DNA of 64,000 nt from Aurelia coerulea (lineage: Eukaryota > Cnidaria > Scyphozoa > Semaeostomeae > Ulmaridae): contig CM076943.1 in the NCBI GenBank assembly GCA_039566865.1, positions 48,262,124 through 48,326,123 of the forward strand, written 5' to 3'. Position numbers and translations under genes: made by a program. Below are positions 34,701-39,552 of the stretch, piece after piece (the stretch's first letter is position 1; the number at the start of each line of letters is the position of its first letter). A model generated the notes under the pieces. The model had not been told where the DNA came from. It saw only the letters and a list, made by a program, of their open reading frames with translations, and ran no database searches.

Positions 34701-37509
34701 TTGGGGATTTGGAAATTGATCACTGTAAACTTCTGCACGAGCGTTACTTCAAATATTGGCTTGTTGCGAAATTCTGTAGTAGTTGCAATAAAGTGCCGCC
34801 CCAAAAGCCGTCACAAATCAAAAATGTAACAAAACTCCATGCTTGCTGGCCCCATGACGCTTCCTCGCTTGTCTTTTAACCCCCTTGATACAGGAACACA
34901 GCCTGCAGCAAAGCATAAATTCAATGACATTACAAAAGAAAAGACATTTCTTTATATTCTTGAAAATATTATTACATTTCTCACAAGAGAGTACGAACTC
35001 TCGCACAGCAGCTTACAATTAGTCGATTTCTAAATCCCAAATCACCACGAAAAAGTTTTCTCTTTGTCCATTCATGTCGATTCTTTAGAAAGCTTGATCG
35101 ACGTTTTTTGATCGTTTTCAGTGTTTTCGAAAACAAAAATTTTAAGAAACTCGCTTGTAGCTCTAAAAACTGAAAACAGAAAAATCTGCAAAAAATCCTA
35201 GAATCTAATTCAGGCCTTCTGCTAAAGATCAAGTCATAAATCTTTAAAATCGGTCTTGTGTACGATTTATCGTGGCCTGCCAAAAGTGCATAGTTTACTT
35301 TGGCGCACCCGGTATATTTTCGAAACAGAACGGTTTGATTGAAGATTACTCATATCCCTACATAGATCATCCAAACCCCTTCTGAATGTGTTTGTTTTGT
35401 AACAGTTCTCTTCTTTTGTAGTTATGTAATGTCTTGAGGCAGCTTGGAATCAAAATCGAATTTGCAAATTTACCATGTTTGGCTGTAACTTTCAAACCTA
35501 CACTTGCAATTACCATATTGAATGCAAACTACCTTCGCTTGTATCTTAGTTTTCCGTTTGTATTTAAACATTCCTTTTATTTGTAATGGCAGTTACGTTT
35601 AGTTTTATGTAGTTTATTAATCATTTTTAGAATGGCCGCAGGGTAGACATAGTATTTTGCTCCCTCTGGCATGTATCGTAGCTTGTATGTATTGTAATTA
35701 GTAATATTGTTGTAAATTCTTAATGGAATAAAAAAATCCCCAAAGGGATGACACGTGCTAAAGCATAGAAGTCATTGCTGTAAGGCAGGAAATTTAGTCA
35801 TGATTTTTGGCCAGGTTTGAAGCTTTGAAGAATTCTACTTTTTTCCAAAACAATCATAACATCTTGATCATTCTCTCTGTTACTTGCAGGCATACAGAAT
35901 GAAAAAAGAACCAAAGGGGCCACTCACTCCAGAAGAAAAACGATACAACGAGAATATGTACATACAGGTAACAGTATAGGCTTCAAATCTTCAACAATGA
36001 TAATATCTGTAAAGTGTCCCAAAAAAGTGTCCGACATTTAGATTTGAATATGTCATTTGGAAATTTTTTGAAAGCTTAAACATATAATTTTCTGTTGAGT
36101 CTATTGCTGTTTCACTGTCGGGATTTTTAGGAAACTAGGAGGTTCCTTAAAATTGACGCTAATCTTTAAGCGTTTTTCACTCAGTACTCTACTATTCTCC
36201 AATGTTTTCTTATTTCTAAATAGACTGTCTAGATAGTCCAGAGAAAACAATTAATGTGTTTGTAGAACCTGAGAACGTAATTTTCTAACTTGAAGCTGCA
36301 AATTTGTTCAATCATTCTTTCAAAACCAGGCAATGATCTTCTTTTCTCCAACTCTGTACATCTTGACGTCCATTTTGACATAATGCATCGCTGCGTTATC
36401 TGGGGTAACATACCTCCTTACCAGTGGTAGCATTAAATTTCTGGTAATTTAAGTAACTCAGGCTCAAAAAAGAAATTTGTGGCCTTCTTTTCCACTAAGA
36501 ATAGAGGTTGTTTGGTTTTCCAACAATAAATATCACTGTTAAGTTAGACAATAGTAGAGCGCAGGTCAACAAAACTTGTAAAAATTGATCATAACTTTTA
36601 GAACCCCCTGGTTTCTTTGTATTTGTCAAATTTGAAATGCAATAAGTTCAAAAGAAAATCATATGTCTCAGCTCTCAAATAATACCAGCATGGTTCATAT
36701 ATATCAAATATCTCCTGATTTATTCAAATTTAGAAGTCGGACATTTTTTTAATAAAAAATATCCTCGTTGGCAAGGCCACTGCGCTATGGGAATCACGGC
36801 AATTATTAATTTGTTATGTTCAATCAAAAATTTTACAATACAAATTAATGTTTAATGCTACGTACAAAAATACTTTACGATACTGCAAAAACGATACCTT
36901 GGACAGCAGCGTCCATGGCAAACTCCGCAGCCATTACATACAACTAAAAGTCTATCTCAAGTTAGACGTCATCGAATAGACTTGCCCTAAGTCTATTTCG
37001 TCAGAAAACTTGGTGAAAAAAAACTGAAAGGAAAAGTGAAAAGCGAAATATTAATTCCGGTAGACTTATTACATTTGACGAAATGTAGTCTAGTCATCGA
37101 GTGGAACAATAGATGATTACGCTCGCATTCGCAGAAAATCCCTGATAATTTCATAACAGAGTAGCAGATCTGAGTCAGGTAAATTCTAAGATATACTTGA
37201 CCTTGTATCTTCTCTCTCAAAGATCGTTTCAGCTGCCAGGCCCGTAGGAAGCGGGGGGGGGGGGGGCAGGGGGCTCAAGCCCCCCCAATAATTTCTTAAA
37301 ACAATGGTGCTACGTCACACGAATTAACTAGATGTATTGTTCTCCATTGTTTTGAGGAAAATTGCCCCCCCCCAATCCGAAGCTGCTTCCTACGGCCCTG
37401 TCAGCTGCCCTAATTATGATCACTTTCTTTGTAGATGTATGATATCTTGAGTGGTTTGGTTGTCAAAATTGAAAACACACTGGGAACTGAACGTCAGATT
37501 AGACTATGA
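1689..37509 (+). CDS. MYCBPAP: MYCBP-associated protein-like gene (MYCBPAP), 19 exons, 5' end outside the window
   Basis: Exons: 1689-1766, 4527-4602, 5899-5971, 6089-6135, 7787-7847, 10369-10576, 10813-10937, 13232-13454, 14980-15055, 16848-17035, 18235-18348, 21013-21045, 21391-21489, 23616-23737, 26027-26234, 28252-28309, 30485-30540, 35890-35967, 37435-37509. All are flanked by AG/GT, all phases agree, and the sum is 1998 bp ending in TGA. Diagnostic strings recalled from the family: LLMN, a basic run before LIDRA, GKGYRVGSEFW, MTLTQTERGY, IEHIGRP, DGLEVIG, DPLADYEDVIP, IFGPSL, then an Ig-like stretch (ITNDGTAAIYYSW, FFFDTRNGVILP, NAGIFGETWQLET) of the ASH/MSP type. The family is reported to bind MYCBP and to sit in the central apparatus of cilia/sperm flagella (known of the family, not seen here). 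Vertebrate proteins are longer (about 900+ residues), so some 200-300 N-terminal residues should lie upstream. The C-terminal third is Lys/Glu rich and low in complexity. Confidence 0.85.
1767..3078. other. Intron sequence without recognised element
   Basis: Contains a small hairpin (GATGGGGGTTTGAACCCCATC in two arms, near 1923-1943) and scattered short ORFs, none with splice support. The frame at 2541-2786 on the + strand was considered and not accepted. Confidence 0.5.
3079..3205. mobile_element. Small foldback element with TAACCGGTTTTGT ends
   Basis: The left arm TAACCGGTTTTGTAGTTGTA and right arm TACAACACAAAACCGGTTA are inverted, with matching GGAAAATATAAA-type inner arms around a 50-bp loop. 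Abuts the next element. Confidence 0.75.
3206..3722. mobile_element. PIF/Harbinger-like MITE, TTA target
   Basis: The ends GGGACAGTGCAAAATTTAT and, inverted, GAGACAGTGCAAAGTTTAT extend to a shared ATGGCCGGTG. TTA lies on both sides (3203-3205 and 3723-3725). About 517 bp, no coding. Confidence 0.75.
4030..4450 (+). mobile_element. Family E foldback element, partial
   Basis: Contains near-palindromic arms around GAGCACATATCGAAAGAAG and CTTCTTTCGATATGTGC, with a CCACGGGCATTTCATT inner motif. The fuller copy is at 30740-31360; fragments are at 13968-14110, 17745-17905 and 23868-24060. A 64-codon minus ORF here is part of the palindrome. Confidence 0.65.
4527..4602 (+). CDS. MYCBPAP: MYCBPAP exon 2: ALDNWERQMKMRKREQ region
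   Basis: 25 codons plus one base. Acceptor GACCAG, donor GCAG|GTGAGA. Encodes a basic helix with an NWE core, characteristic of the family's N-terminal conserved block. The leftover G joins the AC of exon 3 to make Asp. Confidence 0.8.
5150..5700 (+). mobile_element. LINE fragment, reverse-transcriptase C-terminal end
   Basis: One frame reads SFDELLVRNN, LIIEVYKSFNHENPSFLWD, ELNYNLR. After a stop and shift it reads FRGSILWNSTPDVLK and NIWLGSV, the usual C-terminal thumb/tail pattern of L2/CR1-like elements. Truncated and broken. Confidence 0.7.
5753..5843 (+). repeat. 21-bp minisatellite, about 4 units
   Basis: The unit TTATTAGGACGGATGGAACCC is repeated with single-base changes. It lies just upstream of MYCBPAP exon 3, followed by an (ATT)n run at 5873-5893. 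Confidence 0.85.
5899..5971 (+). CDS. MYCBPAP: MYCBPAP exon 3: EEDLLLMNQ region
   Basis: 2 + 69 + 2 bases. Acceptor ATTCCTAG follows an ATT microsatellite; donor AAAG|GTTAGC. Encodes RLEEDLLLMNQDADF and HEE, joining as HEER-TLIDRA to exon 4. A longer read to 6013 is open, but it breaks the family pattern. Confidence 0.8.
6089..6135 (+). CDS. MYCBPAP: MYCBPAP exon 4: LIDRAIPSMGYGKG
   Basis: 1 + 45 + 1 bases, acceptor TCTTGCAG, donor GGAT|GTAAGT. The final T plus AC of exon 5 makes the Tyr of GKGYRVGSEFW, a strongly conserved family string. Confidence 0.88.
6231..6549 (+). mobile_element. PiggyBac-like MITE, TTAA target, copy 2
   Basis: Begins AGGGGCTCCGTCGTCAAA and ends TTTGACGACTGAGCCCCT, with TTAA on both sides (6227-6230 and 6550-6553). 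319 bp, noncoding. Confidence 0.85.
6554..6747. mobile_element. PIF/Harbinger-like MITE, TAA target
   Basis: The inverted ends AAGGCACACTGTCCCC and AAGGCACACTGCCCCC are flanked by TAA (6551-6553 and 6748-6750). Inner palindrome near 6650-6705 around CCATGGCCATG. Sits directly against the preceding element. Confidence 0.8.
7060..7440 (+). mobile_element. LINE 3' fragment
   Basis: A frame at about 7140-7290 reads IPREAGTFQDSAAKLFDSLP then EHIRNCRIYNKFLTLSKDFL, as at the C-terminus of non-LTR reverse transcriptases. It is followed by an AT-rich tail. 5' truncated. Confidence 0.65.
7485..7748 (-). mobile_element. Diverged TTAA-target element, copy 3
   Basis: Reverse-oriented relative of the copies at 6231 and 9177 (shares GCGGCCACACCCAAGC..GTTTGGTTTG-type inner words). 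It ends GACGGAGCCCA before TTAA (7749-7752), 34 bp before MYCBPAP exon 5. Confidence 0.6.
7787..7847 (+). CDS. MYCBPAP: MYCBPAP exon 5: RVGSEFW
   Basis: 2 + 57 + 2 bases. Acceptor TATTTTTAG, donor ATTCA|GTAAGT. Encodes RVGSEFWKQVENVGGEGGI. The split Gln codon joins it to exon 6. Confidence 0.88.
7928..8655 (+). mobile_element. 5'-truncated LINE with intact reverse-transcriptase end
   Basis: Open frame 7928-8500: GIIVDGGLNWNEQFKKVKGK, then LVNIYHALVESHLRYANVIW, LQRLQNRAHSII, LKAWNEIPTTIREL, ending at TGA. This is the typical L2/CR1/jockey-like C-terminal region after the catalytic domain. A 3' tail ends in an A-run near 8650. The catalytic motif is absent through truncation. Confidence 0.85.
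8724..9019 (+). repeat. Perfect 148-bp tandem duplication
   Basis: 8724-8871 and 8872-9019 read identically (TATGGTGCGTCATTGCAACA to CACGTCGAGTTTT). The unit is part of a family I element whose other copy (34427-35314) has it once. Confidence 0.95.
9177..9481 (+). mobile_element. PiggyBac-like MITE nested in family I, copy 4
   Basis: AGGGGCTCCGTCGTCAAA to TTTGACGACGGAGCCCCT, TTAA at 9173-9176 and 9482-9485. Comparing the host with other family I copies recovers the empty site with a single TTAA-like tetramer. Confidence 0.9.
9711..10333. mobile_element. Family A foldback element (ACCGGGTGTCCCAAAATGAT ends), copy 1
   Basis: About 620 bp with 300-bp inverted arms meeting at CAGTTAATACTGAGTTC. 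It ends GGGACACCCGGTA. Terminal TA on both sides. A solo end of the same kind (ACCGGGTGTACCAAAA) lies at 9690-9705. Long ORFs here are palindrome artefacts. Confidence 0.85.
10369..10576 (+). CDS. MYCBPAP: MYCBPAP exon 6: MTLTQTERGY / IEHIGRP
   Basis: 1 + 69 codons. Acceptor TTTGTCTCTCAG, donor TCCA|GTGAGT. Encodes MTLTQTERGYAPPIEHIGRP, then TDWTETRRIAHIHCPWLKSEYLDRRR in part. This is the most recognisable stretch of the family. The acceptor lies 35 bp after the end of a foldback element. Confidence 0.92.
10813..10937 (+). CDS. MYCBPAP: MYCBPAP exon 7: YLDGLEVIG
   Basis: 41 codons + 2. Acceptor TTTTATTTCAG; donor TTACC|GTTAGT, a GTTAGN donor also used by exons 3 and 10. An acidic linker follows DGLEVIG. 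The split Pro codon joins EELP to DPLADYEDV. A TA-target element begins 39 bp downstream. Confidence 0.88.
10977..11579. mobile_element. Family D foldback element (TACAGGGTGTCCCAAAAAAT ends)
   Basis: 603 bp. The arms carry TTGTGCCCCGTTTGTCTGAAG and its inverse, ending GGGACACCCTGTA. Starts 39 bp after MYCBPAP exon 7. Related end fragments at 45473 and 56277. Confidence 0.85.
12239..12517 (+). mobile_element. Family B element, right half
   Basis: GCTAAAGCGTCTACAAGTCA to TTCTGACTCACCCGGTA. Matches the right part of 19178-19811. Confidence 0.75.
12582..13191. mobile_element. Family C foldback element, copy 1
   Basis: 610 bp. TACCGGGTGTCCCAAAAAAA to TTTGGGACACCCGGTA, with long inverted arms (TTCCTCGATAGTTAACTTGA and its inverse). 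Ends 40 bp before MYCBPAP exon 8. Confidence 0.88.
13232..13454 (+). CDS. MYCBPAP: MYCBPAP exon 8: DPLADYEDVIP and first ASH strands
   Basis: 1 + 74 codons. Acceptor GAATTCTGCAG, donor GGAGG|GTACGA. Contains DYEDVIPLPIFGPSL and the start of an ASH/MSP-like Ig fold (SIDITNDGTAAIYYSWR). The acceptor lies 40 bp after a foldback element ending in ACACCCGGTA. Confidence 0.92.
13485..13910 (-). mobile_element. Reverse-oriented retroelement 3' region with GC-rich block
   Basis: Contains a CAATTT-type simple tail (13495-13535), a hairpin GGAGGGAGGCCCTTGA / TCAAGGGGCCCTCC (about 13540-13586) and a GC-rich stretch 13735-13880 unlike its surroundings. Probably the 3' end of a LINE; class uncertain. Confidence 0.5.
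14330..14787 (+). mobile_element. Family J foldback element (GGCTCACCCGGTA end)
   Basis: Inverted arms around CTCCTCACACAGAACAATA and TATTGTTCTGCGTGAGGAG. Ends TTCTGGCTCACCCGGTA. A second copy starts at 63692. A short CCGAAAGAATTC..CTCACCCTGTA fragment follows to 14851. Confidence 0.75.
14980..15055 (+). CDS. MYCBPAP: MYCBPAP exon 9: RFFFDTRN
   Basis: 25 codons + 1. Acceptor CATTCACAG, donor AAATG|GTGAGT. Encodes IQSKDPFGIKKTRPLQRFFF followed by DTRN, and joins exon 10 as DTRN-GVILP inside the ASH-like domain. Confidence 0.9.
15080..15260 (-). mobile_element. LINE 3' tail with CCATGGGG hairpin, reversed
   Basis: Reads on the minus strand as CCATGGGGTAGTCATTG, CGCTCCCCATGG and a T/A-rich tail. 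Equivalent tails in + orientation are at 31376-31448 and 35635-35745. Confidence 0.6.
15845..16792. mobile_element. Outer element with GACCCGTTTACACGATGC ends, carrying two insertions
   Basis: The left end TAGACCCGTTTACACGATGC and the inverted right end TAAGGCCCCGCTTACATTAT share inner words GGCATGAAACTGTGCCGT / ACGGCACAGTTTTATGCC. A hAT-like MITE (16097-16406) and a reversed retroelement tail (about 16440-16735) interrupt it. Confidence 0.7.
16097..16406. mobile_element. hAT-like MITE with 8-bp TSD GTATCCAT
   Basis: Ends CAAGGGCGGATCC and, inverted, CAGTGGCGGATTTAG. The identical GTATCCAT lies at 16089-16096 and 16407-16414. C-rich ends, no coding capacity. Confidence 0.92.
16848..17035 (+). 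CDS. MYCBPAP: MYCBPAP exon 10: ASH core GVILP...GIFGETWQLET
   Basis: 2 + 62 codons. Acceptor CTCCATTTTAG, donor CTCGAG|GTTAGT. Shows the ASH pattern: GVILP turn, PFSFKSSNAGIFGETW, L-T-P ending, then GGAPMLVILRGVS. A 135-codon minus-strand ORF covers it but is only the antisense shadow. Confidence 0.92.
17083..17110 (+). mobile_element. Solo end of a G-run hAT-like element
   Basis: CCCGGGGAGGGGGCACTCCC and CATACTT match the right end (inverted) of the element at 39239-39552. Confidence 0.5.
17238..17595. mobile_element. Family M element (TACACTCATTTTTTT ends), copy 1
   Basis: 358 bp with TACACTCATTTTTTTCTTAA left and AAAAAAAATGAGTGTA right. TA-target. Other copies 50957-51352 and 60667-61042. 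Rich in GTTTCTTA words. Confidence 0.88.
17745..17905 (+). mobile_element. Family E fragment
   Basis: Close match to 4300-4450 (GTTTATGTCTTGACCAACCG, TTGTCTGCAATCA). Confidence 0.65.
18235..18348 (+). CDS. MYCBPAP: MYCBPAP exon 11
   Basis: 38 codons, phase 0 on both sides. Acceptor CATTCACAG, donor ATTACG|GTAAGC. Encodes a charged helix (RRQNDTFIKELVEEIFNGV) then a Pro-rich PPRPSTP segment. Confidence 0.85.
18386..19177. other. Intron with one solo element end
   Basis: ACGGGGTGTCCCAAAAAACA at 18386 is a CCGGGTGTCCCAAAA-type end without a clear partner. Otherwise AT-rich DNA with nothing recognised. Confidence 0.5.
19178..19811. mobile_element. Family B element, full length
   Basis: TACCGGGTGAATCAGAAAAA to TTTTCTGACTCACCCGGTA, 634 bp. 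The central part has CTCCCAAGAGGATAGCACGT. Another full copy is at 22090-22738; fragments at 34070-34210 and 35748-35850. Confidence 0.85.
20406..20944. mobile_element. Family A element, copy 2, right arm deleted
   Basis: TACCGGGTGTCCCAAAATGA on the left. The right end GACACTCGGTA has lost about 70 bp of subterminal arm compared with copy 1. Confidence 0.82.
21013..21045 (+). CDS. MYCBPAP: MYCBPAP micro-exon 12
   Basis: 11 codons (EEELFGRQNNK), phase 0. Acceptor CCTTTTCCAG, donor AACAAG|GTAAAA. It is supported by clean splice sites and phase, but it is too short to identify alone. Skipping it would keep the frame. Confidence 0.7.
21175..21368 (+). mobile_element. Family I element, right end only
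   Basis: Matches 35140-35314. Ends TTTTGGCGCACCCGGTA 22 bp before MYCBPAP exon 13. Confidence 0.8.
21391..21489 (+). CDS. MYCBPAP: MYCBPAP exon 13
   Basis: 33 codons, phase 0, encoding MNFNTEAAINLKAFHEELN and PDETWDMSIDTLLK. Acceptor CTCTCTTGCAG; donor CTTAAG|GTGCGT. Only 22 bp separate the end of a foldback element (21368) from the exon, so the branch point may lie in element DNA. Confidence 0.88.
21698..21790 (+). repeat. tRNA-like sequence (SINE head or tRNA pseudogene)
   Basis: The A-box-like TGGCTCAGTGG and B-box-like GGTTCGAATCT are spaced as in tRNAs, but the T-stem and acceptor stem do not pair well. Not a functional tRNA gene. Confidence 0.55.
21848..21962. mobile_element. Small foldback element
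   Basis: The left TAAACCAGCTTTAAGTAAAC is inverted on the right as GGTTTAGATAAAGCTGGTTTA (two arms), with inner ATTGGTCAATCC / GATTGGTTAAAAT. Confidence 0.7.
22090..22738. mobile_element. Family B element, full length, copy 2
   Basis: CGGGGTGAATCAATAAAAAG to TTTTTTACTCACCCGGTA. Opposite internal orientation to 19178-19811. A solo end GAGACACCCGGTA follows at 22895-22907. Confidence 0.8.
23395..23684 (+). repeat. Tandem duplication covering the acceptor and start of MYCBPAP exon 14
   Basis: 23395-23537 (143 bp) and 23538-23684 (147 bp) match almost exactly from ACTACCCTCTAAGAAAA to GAAGATGTTCAG. Copy 2 has one extra A in an A-run and one extra codon. Each copy has the acceptor TTTCCTCAG and EARVTEDEETQ. 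Copy 1 runs into an in-frame TAA 10 bp into copy 2. Confidence 0.93.
23616..23737 (+). CDS. MYCBPAP: MYCBPAP exon 14 (functional copy of a duplicated exon start)
   Basis: 40 codons + 2. Acceptor TTTCCTCAG, donor CTCATG|GTATAT. Encodes EARVTEDEETQ-ETLLQKLNED, then FSFLPDEPVKRELHNS. The acceptor and first 23 codons are tandemly duplicated upstream (23472 onward). Only this copy runs on to a donor that joins exon 15 in frame (NSC-YQLFCEAMDAFY). Confidence 0.85.
24176..24360 (+). repeat. tRNA-derived SINE-like sequence
   Basis: TGGCGCAGTTGTG (A-box-like) and GGGCTCGATCCCAGG (B-box-like), then a unique body and a tail TGCAACTTCACCTTCA also seen at 13481-13496. Order as in tRNA SINEs. Confidence 0.6.
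24478..25074. mobile_element. Family C foldback element, copy 2
   Basis: TACCGGGTGTCCCAAAAATG to TTTTTTGGGACATCCGGTA. Same arms as 12582-13191. Confidence 0.87.
25440..25878 (+). mobile_element. GGGACCGTTCATTATTTA-ended element, copy 2, TTA target
   Basis: Opposite orientation to 537-980, with TTA at both borders. On the + strand it holds an acidic 30-codon frame (25652-25744: MNNVDTESEMDSVDDVDDDI then DSFGLLNIWH). Confidence 0.82.
26027..26234 (+). CDS. MYCBPAP: MYCBPAP exon 15: LPEKD and Lys-rich tail
   Basis: 1 + 69 codons. Acceptor ATTGTTTAG, donor AAAAAG|GTATTT. Begins YQLFCEAMDAFYVKAGKLR with MGLPEKDF, a helix seen in the family. It ends in a Lys/Pro/Asp-rich disordered stretch (KKQGTPDKKLDSKKK). 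Confidence 0.88.
26260..28200. other. Intron, degenerate repeats only
   Basis: Contains an AT-rich ACATACAT run near 27950-27980 and short frames (27385-27573, 26810-27052) with no splice support. I see no gene in it. Confidence 0.4.
28252..28309 (+). CDS. MYCBPAP: MYCBPAP exon 16, low complexity
   Basis: 19 codons + 1 (DRPASSRGKSSGNQKSRGK). Acceptor CAATTGTAG, donor AAAG|GTAATG. It is accepted because the phase links exon 15 to exon 17. The composition is disordered, so the identity rests on splice logic only. An element with TTA target duplication starts 14 bp after it. Confidence 0.65.
28323..28831. mobile_element. PIF/Harbinger-like MITE with repeated GACCGGTCTGAG-type words
   Basis: Inverted ends GACTACCCTCACATGAG, TTA at 28320-28322 and 28832-28834. 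Both arms hold several copies of CTCA(A/G)ACCG(G/A)TCTGAG-like words, a possible transposase-binding array. Confidence 0.88.
28997..29386. mobile_element. G-run hAT-like element 1, 8-bp TSD ATACAAGG
   Basis: CCCGGGGGGTCTAC and its inverse at the ends. ATACAAGG at 28989-28996 and 29387-29394. Subterminal GGATGTGCCTG on both sides. Inside, ATTCC(G/A)GGACAGG-type words recur about five times. Confidence 0.93.
30485..30540 (+). CDS. MYCBPAP: MYCBPAP exon 17, low complexity
   Basis: 2 + 18 codons (MAAPSVASTKQVDPPKIP). A strong T-tract acceptor ending TTTTAG and donor CCT|GTAAGT. Phase-consistent with its neighbours. Confidence 0.68.
30740..31360. mobile_element. Family E foldback element, near full length
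   Basis: About 620 bp of inverted arms: AACAGATTTGGTAAGACAAT left, ATTGTATTACAAAATCTGCC right, with inner GAGCATAGATCGA and CACGGGCATTT. A LINE-tail-like piece with CCACGGGGAGCAATAACTAT follows to 31448. Confidence 0.75.
31450..32390. other. Intron, nothing firm recognised
   Basis: Two nearby AAAACTTGCCCAGGCCA / AAAGCTGGCCCGGGCCA words (31731 and 30201) hint at an old repeat pair. No coding exon fits. Confidence 0.35.
32397..32600 (+). mobile_element. Family N element, left half
   Basis: TACAGTAAAAACCCGCACAT start, as in the full copy at 40197-41133. The right end is missing. Confidence 0.65.
32725..33721. mobile_element. Family A element, copy 3, interrupted by a LINE fragment
   Basis: TACTGGATGTGTCCCAAAAT left and TTGGGACACCCGGTA right. 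The middle is split at about 32990 and 33385 by reverse-transcriptase sequence. Confidence 0.8.
32990..33385 (-). mobile_element. LINE reverse-transcriptase C-terminal fragment inside family A
   Basis: The minus strand reads RIHERALQIVYKY, SSSFDELLVKDNSVSVHQRN, LQLLMIEIYKTKNNLNPAFM, KYNLRNN. After a one-base shift it reads IETIHYVGSRLWQTLPSETK and KGRIKSWV. L2/CR1-like end, frameshifted. Confidence 0.82.
33729..34036 (+). mobile_element. Family A element, right half only
   Basis: GTTTAGAGAACACGAATTC to CATTTTGGGACACCCGGTA. Lies head to tail with copy 3. Confidence 0.75.
34427..35314. mobile_element. Family I foldback element, full length
   Basis: TACCGGATGCGCCAAAATAA to TACTTTGGCGCACCCGGTA, 888 bp. 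Arms share GGCAGGCCACGATAAATCGTA and its inverse (near-identical 20-mers). Confidence 0.85.
35570..35745 (+). mobile_element. LINE 3' tail
   Basis: GGCCGCAGGGTAGACATAGT with TTGCTCCCTCTGGC hairpin partner, then an AT-rich end AATGGAATAAAAAAA. Same tail type as 15080-15260. Confidence 0.55.
35890..35967 (+). CDS. MYCBPAP: MYCBPAP exon 18
   Basis: 26 codons, phase 0 (AYRMKKEPKGPLTPEEKRYN then ENMYIQ). Acceptor GTTACTTGCAG, donor ATACAG|GTAACA. It forms a charged helix before the C-terminal exon. Confidence 0.82.
35999..36760. mobile_element. Degenerate element with CCAAAAAAGTGTCCGACATT end
   Basis: Left AAGTGTCCCAAAAAAGTGTC. The right part AGAAGTCGGACATTTTTTTA inverts the left subterminal region. 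A minus-strand 60-codon frame inside is not a gene. Confidence 0.55.
37237..37400. mobile_element. hAT-like MITE with 8-bp TSD TCAGCTGC
   Basis: CAGGCCCGTAGGAAGC and, inverted, CAGGGCCGTAGGAAGC. TSD TCAGCTGC at 37229-37236 and 37401-37408. Holds a 13-G run and a C-run. Ends just before the last MYCBPAP exon. Confidence 0.93.
37435..37509 (+). CDS. MYCBPAP: MYCBPAP last coding exon
   Basis: 24 codons and TGA (MYDILSGLVVKIENTLGTER, QIRL). Acceptor CTTTCTTTGTAG. A hydrophobic terminal helix, as in the family. A hAT-like element with its TSD ends 26 bp before the exon. I see no clear AATAAA close behind the stop, so the 3' end is not placed. Confidence 0.85.
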   Translation: MYDILSGLVVKIENTLGTERQIRL

Positions 37510-37749
37510 AAAAAGTGTTGTAGTTTCGTTGCAAATACTGTGGTTCTTCGATGTTTGATTTGTAAATACTGTTCAATGTGGGTTATATTTAGATTTTAAT
37601 TTCTAACTTTCTCTGTTTTGTTCCTTCGAACCGGTTCATAAAACAGCATGGTTAAAACTAACTACATACTCTTTCATACGCCTCAGAGAAGCAAAGCTTA
37701 TAATTACACCAATATTTTTTTGTAAGAAACTAAGAACTGGAGCCAGTAC

Positions 37750-38362
<613 letters not shown>

Positions 38363-38374
38363 GAGCAAGAGTTG

Positions 38375-38500
38375 ATGAGTTTTGTTGATGAAAAGTTGTT
38401 TTTCGAGAACTGTTCAGATGTCGTGTTGGAGGTTGACGGCAGGGAGATTACGTATAAAGTATCAAAATATTCTTTAAGGTGTAAAAAGCTCCTCCTTCAA
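38375..38500 (+). CDS. Candidate exon, weakly BTB-like, next to the (CAT)n tract
   Basis: 42 codons from an ATG to donor CTTCAA|GTAAGT: MSFVDEKLFFENCSDVVLEV then DGREITYKVSKYSLRCKKLL. The SDVVLEVDGREI core resembles the first strands of a BTB/POZ domain, but the following His and the rest of the fold are not visible. The same frame runs back through the (CAT)n tract as poly-His with no stop. I cannot tell whether this is a start exon, an internal exon or chance. No gene name is supported. Confidence 0.35.
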
Positions 38501-38501
38501 G

Positions 38502-39230
38502 TAAGTACTTTCTTTTCAAGTCATGCGAAAATTTAACTAAACCTTCAAACCTAATATAGCTGTGTGTCAGAGTTTAAGCTACCGACGAAGGACTACCGTA
38601 AAATCTTATATTCATGCAAACTGTTTATCGTCAGATTTGTCAAAATTGTATGGCTTTGATAATCTTTCTTGTGAGACTTCATTTATACCTCCAGAAGACT
38701 TTCCGCTAAAGGAAGCAATTTAGATTTTGAAGTTTTCAACATTCTGGTCGAGAAACTTTTTCTCAATAAAGATACAATTTCTCGTTAATTCTTGGGACCA
38801 TAGAATAATAGGCCCCTCATAGCTTCTTAGCACACTGACCAACAGTAGCGTTCTCTCATCGGGGCCTAAGTTTGGGCTGTTGTTAGTGCATTGGCCAAAT
38901 TTGCACTCAGCTTAACCCCCTAAATTTTTGCCAGTTGAGGGTTACAAGAAATAAGCCATATTTTTCCACAAACCAATGCACTAACTAAATGTCCCTGCCA
39001 ATGATCCGTGCTTCTGAAAGAGACAATCGAGCATCAGCATGAAAAGATTTTACCAAAATAGAGGAGGGTGGGTGGGAACAGCGACAATCAGCCACCAGCC
39101 ACTATTATCTATGATGACCTGAGATGTTCGCATTCTCAATGTTGAAATAGATAACATTCTAAGGCACAGATTCTAAGGGTGTTATCTTGCAGGTACCCAG
39201 GGGTACAGTAACTGATTACCCTTCCTCCTA
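38502..39230. other. Intergenic or intron, nothing firm
   Basis: A 50-codon open stretch near 38557-38723 has no donor. No family recognised. Confidence 0.35.
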
Positions 39231-39238
39231 GAGAAGCC

Positions 39239-39552
39239 CCCGGGGGGGGGGGGGTACTTGACTAGGGAAGTGACGGGGGTGTGCGGAAAACCTCTCCACA
39301 CCCTGCACCCTGTCGCATAAAAAATAGGCCAAAAGTATACCCTGTCGCATAAAAATTTTGCATCTCAAATATAGTGTAGAAAGCAATTTTTGCTTGTGAT
39401 ACCCTGTCACATAAATTTTTTACCTATTATAATACCCTGTCGCATAATTTTCGTTAGAAAAGGACACCCTGTCGCATAATTTTTACCGTAAAAGGACACC
39501 CTGTTGAGCGGCACATCCCGTCAGGTCAAGTATGGGAGTGCCCCCCCCCGGG
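39239..39552. mobile_element. G-run hAT-like element 2, 8-bp TSD GAGAAGCC
   Basis: CCCGGGGGGG to CCCCCCCGGG. GAGAAGCC at 39231-39238 and 39553-39560. Inside, the word ACCCTGTCGCATAA recurs about six times. Subterminal GGCACATCCC on the right. Confidence 0.93.

Noticed and set aside
38557..38723. 50-codon open stretch after the BTB-like exon
   Set aside because: It ends in a stop with no donor and shows no continuation of a BTB fold.
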